Shown here one piece after another: positions 35,893 through 44,779 of a DNA stretch of 64,000 bases; position 1 is the first letter of the stretch; each line of letters begins with the position of its first letter. Below the pieces are notes generated by a model. The model was not told where the DNA came from. It ran no database searches and saw only the letters and a list, made by a program, of their open reading frames with translations. The stretch is taken from the NCBI RefSeq assembly GCF_023701695.1, contig NZ_JAJOZC010000001.1, forward strand, positions 7,253,894 to 7,317,893, given 5' to 3'. A program made the position numbers and the translations under genes. Source of the DNA: Streptomyces sp. RKAG290 (GTDB taxonomy: Bacteria > Actinomycetota > Actinomycetes > Streptomycetales > Streptomycetaceae).

Positions 35893-36017
35893 ACGGCCCC
35901 GGTCGGAGTGGCGACGCCACGGAGAGCCGGTTGCGGCCTCCGGTGGCGGGCGCGGCGGGATATTGTCCAGCACGGCCCCTTGAGGTGTGGGGCCGAGCGG
36001 GAAGGATTCAGGAGCAC

Positions 36018-36416
36018 ATGACAGACAACTCCTACATGGTCGCGTTCGTCCGAGCGCGTCTCGACGAGGAAGAAGAGGTCGCGCGAGTGGCCGGCGGCGA
36101 GGGATGGAGGTGTCCGGCCGAGGTACCCGGCGAAATCCACGACCGGAGCGGCGCGATCGCGTTCAGCCTGAGAACGCACGGCTACAACCATCACATCGCT
36201 TTGCAGGACCCGGCGCGCACGCTGCAGCGGATCGAGACGAACCGGGTGCTCCTGGACGAGTACACGGAGGTCGCCGCGTTGGACATCGACCGCCCCCAGC
36301 GGGACTTCGCCTCAGGTCGCGCCTTCGGCCTGGGGTTCGTGGTGCGGCAGATGGCCGCGGAACACGCGGGGCACCCCGACTACCAGGTGAAGTGGCTCCC
36401 GCGGTTCACGCAGTAG
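36018..36416 (+). CDS. DUF6221 family protein
   Basis: 132 residues from the ATG at 36018. Acidic N-terminus with RARLDEEEEVAR, and a conserved-looking RTLQRIETNRVLLDEYTEV core that is typical for the DUF6221 group of actinobacterial (often phage-related) proteins. No enzyme motif is seen. The GGATTCAGGAGCAC before the ATG is a ribosome site. Function unknown. Confidence 0.72.
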   Translation: MTDNSYMVAFVRARLDEEEEVARVAGGEGWRCPAEVPGEIHDRSGAIAFSLRTHGYNHHIALQDPARTLQRIETNRVLLDEYTEVAALDIDRPQRDFASGRAFGLGFVVRQMAAEHAGHPDYQVKWLPRFTQ

Positions 36417-36442
36417 GGCCGCGCCCGTTTCACGAGGCGCAC

Positions 36443-36631
36443 TCAGAGGGGGCCCATGCTCCCGTCACCCTTGGTGCTCACCTGGTCACTCCGCTCCTGG
36501 AGACGGCGCGCCTTGTCCTTGAGGCGCTGCCGCTCCTGCGGATCGGAGACCCGCTCGGCGGCCTCCTGCATTTCCTGCGCCTTGGCGCGAATACGCTCGG
36601 CGCGGCCTCCGGATTCGTCCGCAACGCTCAT
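36443..36631 (-). CDS. DUF6381 small coiled-coil protein
   Basis: 62 residues from the ATG at 36631: MSVADESGGRAERIRAKAQ, then a charged helix of Gln, Glu, Arg and Lys (EAAERVSDPQERQRLKDKARRLQ). This is a known Streptomyces small-protein family, presumably a coiled coil, of unknown role. The longer frame above it has no support. Confidence 0.75.
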   Translation of the reverse strand: MSVADESGGRAERIRAKAQEMQEAAERVSDPQERQRLKDKARRLQERSDQVSTKGDGSMGPL

Positions 36632-36824
36632 GATCACTCCTGGATCTCGGGGGAGAACCGTCGCCTCCAGCGAATCAGCGCAATCGCACACCTGCATCTC
36701 GAACGGTGACCCACCGCTACGGGGAGGTGATGTGCGAATGCGCCGGGGTGGCGCGCGACCGGAGCCACGCCGCGTGTCGCGATTGTTCAAGACGGTAATG
36801 CGCGACGACTTCTAAGCTCGGTGC

Positions 36825-37391
36825 ATGGGAAAAGTAGATCTGCTGACAGGCGTGCTTTCCAAGACCGGTGATGTCATCGAGGGCGTGGGCGCCGAACAGC
36901 TCACCCTTCCGACGCCGTGCGAGGACTACGACGTCGAGACCCTGATCAACCACCTCGTCGGATGGCTTCAGGTGTTCGAGGCCGGCTGCCACAACCGCTC
37001 GTACGAGGGCGACGTGGCCGACTACCGGTGCGGTGCGGAACCCGCTCAGGAGTTCCGCAGGGCCGCGGCCGGCCTCGTGGCCGGATGGGAGCAGTACGGA
37101 TTCGACCGCGAAGTGAGTATCACGGGCTCGAAGGCACCGGCTGAGCAGGTATTCAGCATGACGGTCATGGAGTACCTGACCCATGGCTGGGACCTGGCTA
37201 CCGCCACCGGGCAGCCGATTCCCTTCACGGAACAGGAAGCCGCAGAGACACTGGCCCGCGCGGAGGTCACTCTGCCGCCGCAGTACCGGGGCAAAGATAT
37301 GCCCTTCGGCCCCATCGTCCCTGTGACCCCGGGCGCGTCGGCGATCGACCGGATGGTGGCCTTCATGGGGCGCGAGCCGAAGCAGGCCTGA
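36825..37391 (+). CDS. TIGR03086-type mycothiol-dependent/DinB-like metalloenzyme
   Basis: 188 residues. DinB-superfamily features: TLPTPCEDYDVETLINHLVGW with the metal His, and MEYLTHGWDLATATGQP with the second His. It fits the TIGR03086 group, relatives of mycothiol-dependent maleylpyruvate isomerase. It probably uses mycothiol and a zinc ion; substrate unknown. Start fixed by the family N-terminus. Confidence 0.85.
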   Translation: MGKVDLLTGVLSKTGDVIEGVGAEQLTLPTPCEDYDVETLINHLVGWLQVFEAGCHNRSYEGDVADYRCGAEPAQEFRRAAAGLVAGWEQYGFDREVSITGSKAPAEQVFSMTVMEYLTHGWDLATATGQPIPFTEQEAAETLARAEVTLPPQYRGKDMPFGPIVPVTPGASAIDRMVAFMGREPKQA

Positions 37392-37543
37392 GAGGCCCCT
37401 GTGCGGGGCCACGGGGGAGGGGAACCTCCACGTGGCCGGCCGGGAGAGTGGGCAGGCTCCACCGGCGTAGCCTTCGCCGCGCAGGCCCGGCGGGCGCTGG
37501 TCACGGCACCCGCCGGAATGGCGTAACGTAGGGATCACAACGA

Positions 37544-37617
37544 CGCGGGGTGGAGCAGCTCGGTAGCTCGCTGGGCTCATAACCCAGAGGTCGCAGGTTC
37601 AAATCCTGTCCCCGCTA
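37544..37617 (+). tRNA. initiator tRNA-fMet (CAT anticodon)
   Basis: The cloverleaf runs from CGCGGGGTGGAGCAG to the CCCCGCTA end. The anticodon loop is CTCATAA in a stem with three consecutive G-C pairs (GGG/CCC), the hallmark of initiator tRNA. Positions 1 and 72 are C and T and do not pair, as needed for formyl-Met-tRNA. The T loop is TTCAAAT. The trailing CTA replaces CCA, so the end must be added by the nucleotidyltransferase. Confidence 0.93.
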
Positions 37618-37624
37618 CTACCAG

Positions 37625-37660
37625 AGCAGGGCCCGGAACCATTAGGTTCCGGGCCCTGCT
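37625..37660 (+). terminator. strong terminator after tRNA-fMet
   Basis: AGCAGGGCCCGGAACC pairs perfectly with GGTTCCGGGCCCTGCT around ATTA, followed by GGTTTTCTG. It is a classical hairpin plus T-run. Confidence 0.9.
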
Positions 37661-37912
37661 GGTTTTCTGCGCCGGTCGGCGCACACGCGCGCGGACGCCG
37701 GCCGAGCACCGTACAACCGCGCACCAGTGCCACGCGACGGGACGTGCCGACGTCCTCTCGGCTTCGGCCGAAGGGCCGCGGCCGCACCGCATGGGATGCC
37801 ACAGCGGGCGTATCCGATCCGCGGCCGGAGGCGTCCTTGCCGAGGGAAGGGCCCGCGCCCGGTCCTCGGGCCCATGTGCCGATACGACGCGGGGGCCCGG
37901 CCGGCAGCAGGG

Positions 37913-38305
37913 TCACGAATGAGGAGTTCCGGGCTCGACCCGGCGTGGTGTGCCGGCCGCCGTGTCGATGACTTCCTCCAGGACCTCACGTGAGCGGAGC
38001 AGGTCGTCGACCATCTGGTCGATCCGGTCCCGCTCGGTGGTGAGTTCGGCGACCAGCTCCGGGGTGGCGCGCAACGAAGGGCCACCGTCCTCGTCCCGCA
38101 TGCACGGCAGGATCCGCGCGATCTTCGAGCTGTGGAGGCCGGCTGCGTAGAGTTCCTGGATGCGGATGACGCGGTCGACGGCGCCCTCGGGAAAGTCGCG
38201 ATGGCCGCCGGGTGTCCGACGGGACGCCAGCAGCCCTTGCTCCTCGTAGTAGCGCAGCGAACGCTCGCTGACACCCGTGAGCGAGGCCAGTTGACCGATG
38301 CGCAT
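37913..38305 (-). CDS. MerR-family transcriptional regulator
   Basis: About 130 residues. The N-terminal MerR domain is clear (MRIGQLASLTGVSERSLRYY, then EEQGLLASRRTPGGHRDF). A coiled coil (TTERDRIDQMVDDLLRSREVLEEV) dimerises it. The effector domain is short, without cysteine clusters. The ATG at 38305 is favoured by GGGGTGG; an ATG at 38317 also fits. It is divergent from an alkene reductase with only about 50 bp between them, which makes that gene its probable target. Confidence 0.85.
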   Translation of the reverse strand: MRIGQLASLTGVSERSLRYYEEQGLLASRRTPGGHRDFPEGAVDRVIRIQELYAAGLHSSKIARILPCMRDEDGGPSLRATPELVAELTTERDRIDQMVDDLLRSREVLEEVIDTAAGTPRRVEPGTPHS

Positions 38306-38320
38306 GTTCCACCCCATGAC

Positions 38321-38352
38321 TTGAATCTCACATCAATGTCAGGTTCTACGTT
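38321..38352 (+). promoter_or_regulatory. MerR-type promoter/operator of the alkene reductase
   Basis: TTGAAT at 38321 and TACGTT at 38347 are 20 bp apart, the long spacer that MerR proteins act on. The spacer holds the interrupted palindrome GAATCTCACAT/ATGTCAGGTTC. The ATG at 38359 sits seven bases after the -10 box, so the message may be leaderless. Confidence 0.55.
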
Positions 38353-38358
38353 ATCGGC

Positions 38359-39471
38359 ATGACGAACACGCAGCAGGCCCCCGCCGCATCCCGGCTCTTC
38401 GAATCCGCCCGCCTCGGCGGCCTGGAACTGTCCAGCCGCCTGGTGATGGCGCCGCTGTCCCGCAACCGCGCCGGGGCCGACGGAGTCCCCGGCGAGCTGA
38501 TGGCGACTCACTACGCGCAGCGCGCCTCGGCCGGACTGATCATCGCCGAGGGCACGACGCCCAACGCGGTAGGGCAGACCTATCCACACATCCCCGGCAT
38601 CCACAGCCCTGCGCAGATCGCCGGCTGGCGCCGGGTCACCGATGCGGTGCGCGCAGCTGCCGGCGGCGGGATGTTCCTTCAGCTGCAGCACGGCGGTCGG
38701 GTCGGCCATCCCGACACGAGTGGTCACATCCCACTCGCCCCGTCCGCCGTGCAGTTCCCGGAGACGCTGCACACCCCGCGCGGGTTCCAGGACGGCGTCG
38801 CACCCCGGGAGATGACTGTCCAGGACATCCGGTCCACCATCACGGACTTCGCCGACGCCGCCCGCAACGCCGTCGAGGCCGGCTTCGACGGTGTGGAGGT
38901 GCACTCCGCCAACGGTCACCTGCTCAGCCAGTTCCTGGCGAAGAACACCAACCGCCGGACCGATGACTGGGGCGGGCCGGTGGAGGGGCGGATCCGGTTC
39001 ACCGTCGAAGTGGTCAGGGCGGTCGTCGAAGCCGTCGGCCGGGAGCGGGTCGGGGTACGGATCTCGCCCGGACAGGGCATCAACAGCGTCGAGGAGGGCG
39101 ACACCGAGGACATCTACCAGGCGCTCCTGCCGGCGCTCGCACGCATCGACCCGGTCTATCTGCACCTGATCTACGCCGACCCGGAGCAACCGCTCTTCGC
39201 GCAGATCCGCAAGAACTGGCCGGGCACCCTGATCGCCAATCCCGTGCTCTCGCGCGAGGACCTCCAGGCCGACGGCGGCAAGCGGCTGGGCGAACGGCTG
39301 CTGGAGGAAGGCGCCGACCTGATCGCGCTCGGCCGCGGATTCCTCGCCAACCCGGACTTCGTGGCGAGGCTGCGCACGGGCGCGCCGCTCAACGCGGTCC
39401 GCCCGGAGTTCCTGATGCATGTGCACGGGGCGCAGGGATACAACGACTACCCGACGCTCGAAGGGTCATGA
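38359..39471 (+). CDS. alkene reductase (old yellow enzyme, NADH:flavin oxidoreductase)
   Basis: 370 residues, full OYE length. FMN-binding motifs are visible: RLVMAPLSRNRA at the N-terminus, GFDGVEVHSANGHLLSQFLAKNTNRRTDDWGG in the barrel, and LIALGRGFLANPDFVARLR near the end. The enzyme reduces activated C=C bonds of enals, enones or nitro-olefins with NAD(P)H. Divergent MerR control suggests induction by an electrophile. Confidence 0.93.
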   Translation: MTNTQQAPAASRLFESARLGGLELSSRLVMAPLSRNRAGADGVPGELMATHYAQRASAGLIIAEGTTPNAVGQTYPHIPGIHSPAQIAGWRRVTDAVRAAAGGGMFLQLQHGGRVGHPDTSGHIPLAPSAVQFPETLHTPRGFQDGVAPREMTVQDIRSTITDFADAARNAVEAGFDGVEVHSANGHLLSQFLAKNTNRRTDDWGGPVEGRIRFTVEVVRAVVEAVGRERVGVRISPGQGINSVEEGDTEDIYQALLPALARIDPVYLHLIYADPEQPLFAQIRKNWPGTLIANPVLSREDLQADGGKRLGERLLEEGADLIALGRGFLANPDFVARLRTGAPLNAVRPEFLMHVHGAQGYNDYPTLEGS

Positions 39472-39490
39472 ACCACTCTGGCCGGTCGAA

Positions 39491-39515
39491 CCGACCTGCA
39501 GGGAAGGCAGGTCGG
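39491..39515. terminator. hairpin between convergent alkene reductase and GlxA genes
   Basis: CCGACCTGC and GCAGGTCGG form a 9-bp stem with a 7-base loop. There is no T-run, so support is moderate. Confidence 0.4.
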
Positions 39516-39595
39516 CCGGACCCGGCACCACGCATCGGGGCGGGGCGGGCCGCACGCGGGGGAGCCACCGGCAGCGTCCCGTTCCCCTCGGGTCA

Positions 39596-40612
39596 TCACT
39601 GTTCCTCGCCCGTGGGAGCGAGGGCCCGCGGCTCCGGGCCGCGGAAGGTGTTGCGGTAGGCCCGCGGCGGGACACCCAGCGCGGTCTGGAAGTGCTGACG
39701 CAAGGAAGCACCCGTACCGAAACCGGCCTCGACGGCGATCCGGTCGACTGCGAGGTCCGTCTCCTCCAACAACTGCATCGCCCGCTGAAGGCGCTGCCGG
39801 GCGAGCCACTGACCGGGTGTGGTCCCGCATTCCTGACGGAACCGCCGGTTGAAGGACCGCACACTCATCGAAGCCGTATCCGCCAGCTCACGCAGCGACA
39901 GGGGGCGCTTGAGGTGCTCGAGCGCGTACGTCCGGGCGGCAGCGGTCGAGGAGTCGCCTGGCCCCGCGACGGGGAGCTGGACGTACTGGGCCTGACCACC
40001 TTCGCGGTGCGGAGGTACGACGGTGGAGCGGGCGACCGCGTTGGCCACCGACGCGCCGTGATCGGTACGGATCATGTGCAGGCAGAGGTCGACGCCGGAT
40101 GCCACTCCGGCCGAGGTGAGGACCCTGTAGTCATCGGTGTAGAGCACGTCCGGATCCAGGTCGACCTCCGGATAGAGCTCACGGAACTGGTCGCAGGACT
40201 TCCAGTGCGTGGTCGCGCGTCGCCCGGCGAGCAGTCCCGCAGCCGCCAGCACGAAGGACCCGGTGCAGATGGACGCGATCCGCGCGCCCGGAGGAATGCG
40301 GTCCAACGCCTCCCGCAGCCGCGGATCCAGGCCACCGCGGGTCTGCGGGCCGTAGTCCTCGTGCGCAGCGGGCACGACGACGGTGTCCGCCCGGTCCAGT
40401 GCGTCGGGGCCATGGGCCACGTTGATGCTGAAGTCCGTGTCGGTGGACACCTCGCCCGGCACCGGTGTGCACGTCACCACGTCGTACAGCGGCGCACCCG
40501 AACCCGACCTCGCCTGGCCGAACAGCCGGTGCACGATCCCGAGCTCCATCGGCAACAGACCCGGCCGCACGAGAACCACCACCCGATGGCGCCTCTCCTC
40601 ATCACCCGTCAT
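39596..40612 (-). CDS. GlxA-family regulator (DJ-1/PfpI + AraC helix-turn-helix)
   Basis: About 338 residues from the ATG at 40612. N-terminal DJ-1/PfpI-like domain (RHRVVVLVRPGLLPMELGIVHR, with the nucleophile-elbow segment ARIASICTGSFVLAAAGLL). The C-terminal 110 residues carry two AraC helix-turn-helix motifs (SLRELADTASMSVRSFNRRFRQECGTTPGQWLARQRL). GlxA-type proteins control catabolic or stress genes. It is divergent from an MFS gene 71 bp away, the likely target. Confidence 0.9.
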   Translation of the reverse strand: MTGDEERRHRVVVLVRPGLLPMELGIVHRLFGQARSGSGAPLYDVVTCTPVPGEVSTDTDFSINVAHGPDALDRADTVVVPAAHEDYGPQTRGGLDPRLREALDRIPPGARIASICTGSFVLAAAGLLAGRRATTHWKSCDQFRELYPEVDLDPDVLYTDDYRVLTSAGVASGVDLCLHMIRTDHGASVANAVARSTVVPPHREGGQAQYVQLPVAGPGDSSTAAARTYALEHLKRPLSLRELADTASMSVRSFNRRFRQECGTTPGQWLARQRLQRAMQLLEETDLAVDRIAVEAGFGTGASLRQHFQTALGVPPRAYRNTFRGPEPRALAPTGEEQ

Positions 40613-40683
40613 GGCCAGATCCTTGCACAGTGGGGCCAGATGGCCAGTGGTTCTGGCGCACCTCCCGATGCAGGATTTTCCGC

Positions 40684-42021
40684 ATGAACCGATGTGACGC
40701 GGCTCCCCGAACCACCGCGACCCCCGCCGGCCTGCGGGCATGGTCCGTCGCTGCCGTCGCCTGTCTCGCCATTGTCGTGGCCGGTGCGTTCTCCACCATG
40801 CCGGGACTGCTGATCGACCCCCTGCGCGACGAATTCGCCTGGTCGCGGGGGTCCATCGGCTTCGCGACCTCGGTCAACATGGTCCTCTACGGTCTGACCG
40901 CGCCCTTCGCGGCCGCCCTCATGGACCGCTTCGGAATCCGCCGGGTCGTGGTGGCCGCTCTCGCCACCATTGCCTGCGGCGCACTGCTCACCACATTCAT
41001 GACCGCTGCCTGGCAACTCACCCTGTACTGGGGCCTGCTCGTCGGGCTCGGAACCGGCTCGATGGCCATGGCCTTCGCCGCCACCGTCACCGACCGGTGG
41101 TTCGCCCGGCGAAAGGGGCTGGTCACCGGCGTCCTCGCGGCCGGCAGTGTCTTCGGCCAGATGGTGTTCCTCCCCGTCCTCTCCCGGATCATCGAGCGCT
41201 ACCAGTGGCGCCCCTCACTCGTCACCTTGGCCCTCGCCGCCGTGGCAACCGCGCCTCTGATCTGGTGCGTCCTGCGTGACCACCCCGCAGACATCGGCCG
41301 CAGGCCGTACGGATCCGACACCTTCGTCCCCAAGCCCCGGCCGGTCCAGGGCGCCGCGGCCCGAAGCGTCCGCGTCCTCGGCGACAGTGCGAGAACCGGG
41401 CCGTTCTGGCTGCTCGCCGCCACGTTCGCCATCTGCGGAGCCTCTACCAACGGCATCATGTGGACCCACTTCACGCCCGCCGCCCACGACCACGGCATGC
41501 CCGTCACCACGGCATCCGGCCTGCTCGCCGTCATCGGCATCTTCAACGTCGCGGGCACCATCGCCTCGGGGTGGCTCACCGACCGCTGGGACGCGCGCCG
41601 GCTCCTCGCGGGCTACTTCGCCCTGCGCGGCGTCCTCCTGTTGTTCCTCCCCATGATGATGGCCTCGACCGTCCGGCCCTCGATGGTCGTCTTCGTCGTC
41701 GTCTTCGGGCTGCTCGACCTGGCGACCATCCCTCCGGTGCTCGCCCTGTGCCGTGAGTTCTACGGCGACGAGAGCGCCATCGTCTTCGGCTGGGTCAGCG
41801 CCGCCCACCAGGTCGGCGCGGCACTCATCGCGTTCCTCGGCGGCGTCGCCAGGGACGCCCTCGGCACCTACGACACGGTGTGGGTCGCCCTCGGAGCCCT
41901 CTGCGGGACGGCGGCCCTGCTCGCCCTCGTCATCCGCCGGAGGATTCCGGCGCCCCGTACGGGTTCGGACCGGGCCGACCGAGGACCGAGCGCGGTTGGC
42001 CAGGGGCGGCCGGGCAGATAG
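40684..42021 (+). CDS. MFS transporter
   Basis: 445 residues from the ATG at 40684, with about 12 hydrophobic helices. The MFS cytoplasmic loop motif after helix 2 reads LMDRFGIRRVVVAAL, and the mirror copy reads ASGWLTDRWDARRLLAGYFAL. It resembles oxalate/formate-type or small-acid transporters, but the substrate is not known. It is under a divergent GlxA-type regulator. The last 30 residues are a charged, unfolded tail. Confidence 0.9.
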   Translation: MNRCDAAPRTTATPAGLRAWSVAAVACLAIVVAGAFSTMPGLLIDPLRDEFAWSRGSIGFATSVNMVLYGLTAPFAAALMDRFGIRRVVVAALATIACGALLTTFMTAAWQLTLYWGLLVGLGTGSMAMAFAATVTDRWFARRKGLVTGVLAAGSVFGQMVFLPVLSRIIERYQWRPSLVTLALAAVATAPLIWCVLRDHPADIGRRPYGSDTFVPKPRPVQGAAARSVRVLGDSARTGPFWLLAATFAICGASTNGIMWTHFTPAAHDHGMPVTTASGLLAVIGIFNVAGTIASGWLTDRWDARRLLAGYFALRGVLLLFLPMMMASTVRPSMVVFVVVFGLLDLATIPPVLALCREFYGDESAIVFGWVSAAHQVGAALIAFLGGVARDALGTYDTVWVALGALCGTAALLALVIRRRIPAPRTGSDRADRGPSAVGQGRPGR

Positions 42022-42164
42022 CGCCGGCCGTCCCGGGGTACGCCTCGATCGCCGCCGCGCAGGCCATCGACGCGGAACGGGCGGCAGGGCCGTCGTGCAT
42101 CACCCCCGTAACAAGATGATCCATTTCCTTGTGCGGGCCGTGTCCACGCCCGTGAAGTGGGCTG

Positions 42165-43505
42165 ATGCACTTTCCGACAGCAGGCGGTCCCCTCTTCCGC
42201 CACCTGCGCATGTGGCACGCCGTACCGGCCTCCCTCGTAGTGGCGGCGGTGGTGGCTTTCCTTGTCCTCCTCCCGTCCGACGGCGCGCGCTCTGTGCCCA
42301 ACAGCCCCTGCCGGCCGGTCGATTCGGCACGCCGGCCCACGCCCGTCACCCCCGACCTCGACGGGGACGGCTTCGCCGATCTGGTGCACGAGATCTCCGG
42401 GACGGACGACTTCGACGTGATCGTGGTACCCGGCTCCGAGCACGGTCCGGCCCACGACCGCACGACCGTCCTCACCCACGAGGACCTCGGTGTGCCGGAC
42501 GACGTCCAGACGGGCGACGACCCGTGGCAGCCCACGGTCGCCGACCTGGATGAGGACGGCCACGCCGACCTCGTCGTCAGCGGCGCCGCCCAGGTCCTGT
42601 GGGGTGGCCCCAACGGCCCGCAGGCGGGCGGAGCGCACGGGCGCGTCCCACTGCCGGGCAGCGGATACAGCACCGCGCCGGTCGCCGGCGACTTCGACGG
42701 GGACGGCCACACCGACCTCGCGGTCGTCAGGAACTCGAACGAGGATCCGGAACTGGTCGTCCTCCAAGGACCGTTCAAGCGCTCCGGCGCCCCCGCCCGG
42801 ACCGTGGAGATCCCCAGCCCGGTCCACGAGGGCGCGTCACCCGCGCTGGTCGCCGGGGACGCGAACGACGACCGCGCCACGGATCTCGCGCTCTACGACT
42901 CTCCGTGGGATCCGCCCCTGCTGTTCACCGGCGGTGCCCGTACCGCCGGCGGCCTGAGCAAGGAGCCCGAGCGGCTCCCGGAGGGCGAGAACGTCGTCTT
43001 CGGCGACTTCGACGGAGACGGGCGCCAGGATGTCGCCGTCGGGCGGAGCTTCGTCGACAGCTACGACGAGGTCGACACACCCCACCGGCGCGGCCAGGTC
43101 GGCGTCCGTTACGGGAAGGAGCCGGGGAAGTGGGTCACCATGGATGGCGGCGACTTCAAGGAGGGCTTCGGCGCCAGGCTCGCCGCAGGCGACTTCAACG
43201 GCGACGGCTGCGACGACCTGGCCGTACAACTCACCAAGAAGAAGGAGGCGGGGGACGCGCGGATCGAGGTACTGCGAGGCGGCTCCGAGCACGGGCTCGG
43301 CTCGAAACCCTGGCGCGCCACCAAGCGCTTCGCGCCGGACGGGGACAACTCCGTGGGCGGCATGCTCTTCGCCGTCCACGACTGGGACGGCGACGGCCGC
43401 GCAGAGCTGGCCCTCCTCGGAGAGGACACCTGGTGGATCACCGACGGCACGGACCGCGACGAGGCATCCTTCCCGGTCGCCCCCAGCAAGGACCAAGGCG
43501 CGTAG
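42165..43505 (+). CDS. FG-GAP/VCBS-repeat membrane-anchored protein
   Basis: 446 residues with one transmembrane or signal helix at about 20-38 (VPASLVVAAVVAFLVLLP). At least six FG-GAP-like calcium blades follow, each marked by DxDGDGxxDL: DLDGDGFADL, DLDEDGHADL, DFDGDGHTDL, DFDGDGRQDV, DFNGDGCDDL, DWDGDGRAEL. The fold is a seven-bladed integrin-like beta propeller outside the membrane. Ligand unknown. A perfect hairpin terminator follows. Confidence 0.88.
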   Translation: MHFPTAGGPLFRHLRMWHAVPASLVVAAVVAFLVLLPSDGARSVPNSPCRPVDSARRPTPVTPDLDGDGFADLVHEISGTDDFDVIVVPGSEHGPAHDRTTVLTHEDLGVPDDVQTGDDPWQPTVADLDEDGHADLVVSGAAQVLWGGPNGPQAGGAHGRVPLPGSGYSTAPVAGDFDGDGHTDLAVVRNSNEDPELVVLQGPFKRSGAPARTVEIPSPVHEGASPALVAGDANDDRATDLALYDSPWDPPLLFTGGARTAGGLSKEPERLPEGENVVFGDFDGDGRQDVAVGRSFVDSYDEVDTPHRRGQVGVRYGKEPGKWVTMDGGDFKEGFGARLAAGDFNGDGCDDLAVQLTKKKEAGDARIEVLRGGSEHGLGSKPWRATKRFAPDGDNSVGGMLFAVHDWDGDGRAELALLGEDTWWITDGTDRDEASFPVAPSKDQGA

Positions 43506-43522
43506 ACACATGCTTGTCGCCC

Positions 43523-43570
43523 CGGGCTCCGGCGGCGCTCGTCGACTTGCCGGGCAGCCGCCGGAGCCCG
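43523..43570. terminator. bidirectional hairpin between FG-GAP and kinase-like genes
   Basis: CGGGCTCCGGCGGC at 43523-43536 pairs exactly with 43557-43570. The loop is 20 bases. It lies between convergent genes. Confidence 0.6.
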
Positions 43571-43575
43571 GCAGA

Positions 43576-44394
43576 TCAACGGGAAGTCGCCGCCCGCCAT
43601 TCGGCGGCGAACTCACCCACCGAACCGAACCGTTGGTCGGGGTTCGGTCGCGTGGCCCGTGTCACGACTGCCAGCTGCGCCGCACTGCCCCGCCACGCTT
43701 CTTCGGAGTCGCCTGCGTCCAGGAGGAGCCGCGCGGCGCGACCGAGTGTGAACACCGTCGTCCGCGCATCGACAACGGCCCCGGAGGTGAACTCCTCGGG
43801 CGCCATGAACCGCCTCGACCCCGGTAGCCGGTCAGCCTCGACCACGAAGGGGCCGGGGCGGTACTCGTCGAGATCGATCAGGCACAGCGAGCCGAGGGCG
43901 AAGTCGTACAGCATCGCGCCGTCGTAGAAGTCGACTGCGACATGGCCGACTGCCTCGACCGCCAGATGTGCGCTCACGACCTGCGCGATACAGGTCACCA
44001 CGTCAGCCACCGGCAGTGCGCGGAAGCGCGCCATCGCGCTGGCCGGGCCGGTGCGATCTCGCGGCCCGTGGGCGGTGGGGTGGTACAGCACCTCGCCCTC
44101 CCGCCAGGGCAGTACCACCGCCGTGCTGTCACCCACCCGGAAACGGTGGACCTGCGGGACGATCACCGGATGCCTGACGGCCCGGTGGAATGCCCAGCCA
44201 CGCTCAAGGGACTGCCGGGCCGCAGCCGTCACTGCCTCTTTGACGAACCACCGCTCCCCACCGGCCAGCCGCACGCCGTAGGACACGCAGCCCGAGTCCT
44301 GATCCCGAAAGGCGGTGAACAGCTGACCGATCCCACCGAGGTACGGCTCCAGTTCGGCCAACTCGGCAATTCCGAGCAGAGGATGGTGGTCCAT
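43576..44394 (-). CDS. protein-kinase-like fold protein
   Basis: About 272 residues from the ATG at 44394 (GGGGCGC upstream). The sequence has a kinase-like outline: a lysine in RWFVKEAVTAAARQS, HVAVDFYDGAMLYD in the catalytic-loop region, LIDLDEYRPGPF where DFG should be, and FMAPEEFTSGAVVDARTTVFTLGRAARLLL like a kinase APE-to-DxW region. The exact HRD and DFG triads are altered, so it may be a degenerate or small-molecule kinase. Target unknown. Confidence 0.72.
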   Translation of the reverse strand: MDHHPLLGIAELAELEPYLGGIGQLFTAFRDQDSGCVSYGVRLAGGERWFVKEAVTAAARQSLERGWAFHRAVRHPVIVPQVHRFRVGDSTAVVLPWREGEVLYHPTAHGPRDRTGPASAMARFRALPVADVVTCIAQVVSAHLAVEAVGHVAVDFYDGAMLYDFALGSLCLIDLDEYRPGPFVVEADRLPGSRRFMAPEEFTSGAVVDARTTVFTLGRAARLLLDAGDSEEAWRGSAAQLAVVTRATRPNPDQRFGSVGEFAAEWRAATSR

Positions 44395-44538
44395 GCGCCC
44401 CATCGTGCCATCGCCGCCGTCCGGACCGGGGTGCCGATGCCGTGGCCGGCACGTCCAGTGGTGCGTCATGTGCCTGCGCGACAGTCCGGAGGAGCGACGA
44501 GGAGTGCGGCAGATTTCGGAGTGGATATGTTCCGGACC

Positions 44539-44726
44539 ATGAGCGTGGAGACCGAGGTCGTTCGCGAGGCGACCGATGAACTGGTGAACTGGTGGAGGCG
44601 GCGAACCGACTGTACGAGCGGGCGGGCTTCCGGCAGCGGGAGTCGAACGTCTATCGGTTCACCTTTCGCCCCCGGCACTCGCCGGGCTCCGGGGAGGAGC
44701 ATCACCTCAGTGGCTTGAAGGGGTGA
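44539..44726 (+). pseudogene. GNAT acetyltransferase with large internal deletion
   Basis: An N-terminal piece, MSVETEVVREATDELVNW, is joined to a C-terminal piece, NRLYERAGFRQRESNVYRF, which has the typical end of GNAT proteins, but in another frame. About 100 internal codons with the acetyl-CoA site are gone. The two pieces together are about 60 codons, so no enzyme can be made. Confidence 0.6.
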
Positions 44727-44779
44727 GCGACACGCAGGCGGAGCGGCGCCGTCCATGACCGTCGGTGCTTCGACCCGCC

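Noticed and set aside
37544..37660. tRNA as an integration site of a genomic island
   Set aside because: No integrase, excisionase or repeated tRNA 3' end is seen in the window.
37642..39426. 594-codon minus-strand frame over the alkene reductase
   Set aside because: Only its part inside the MerR gene is real; the rest is antisense to the OYE gene.
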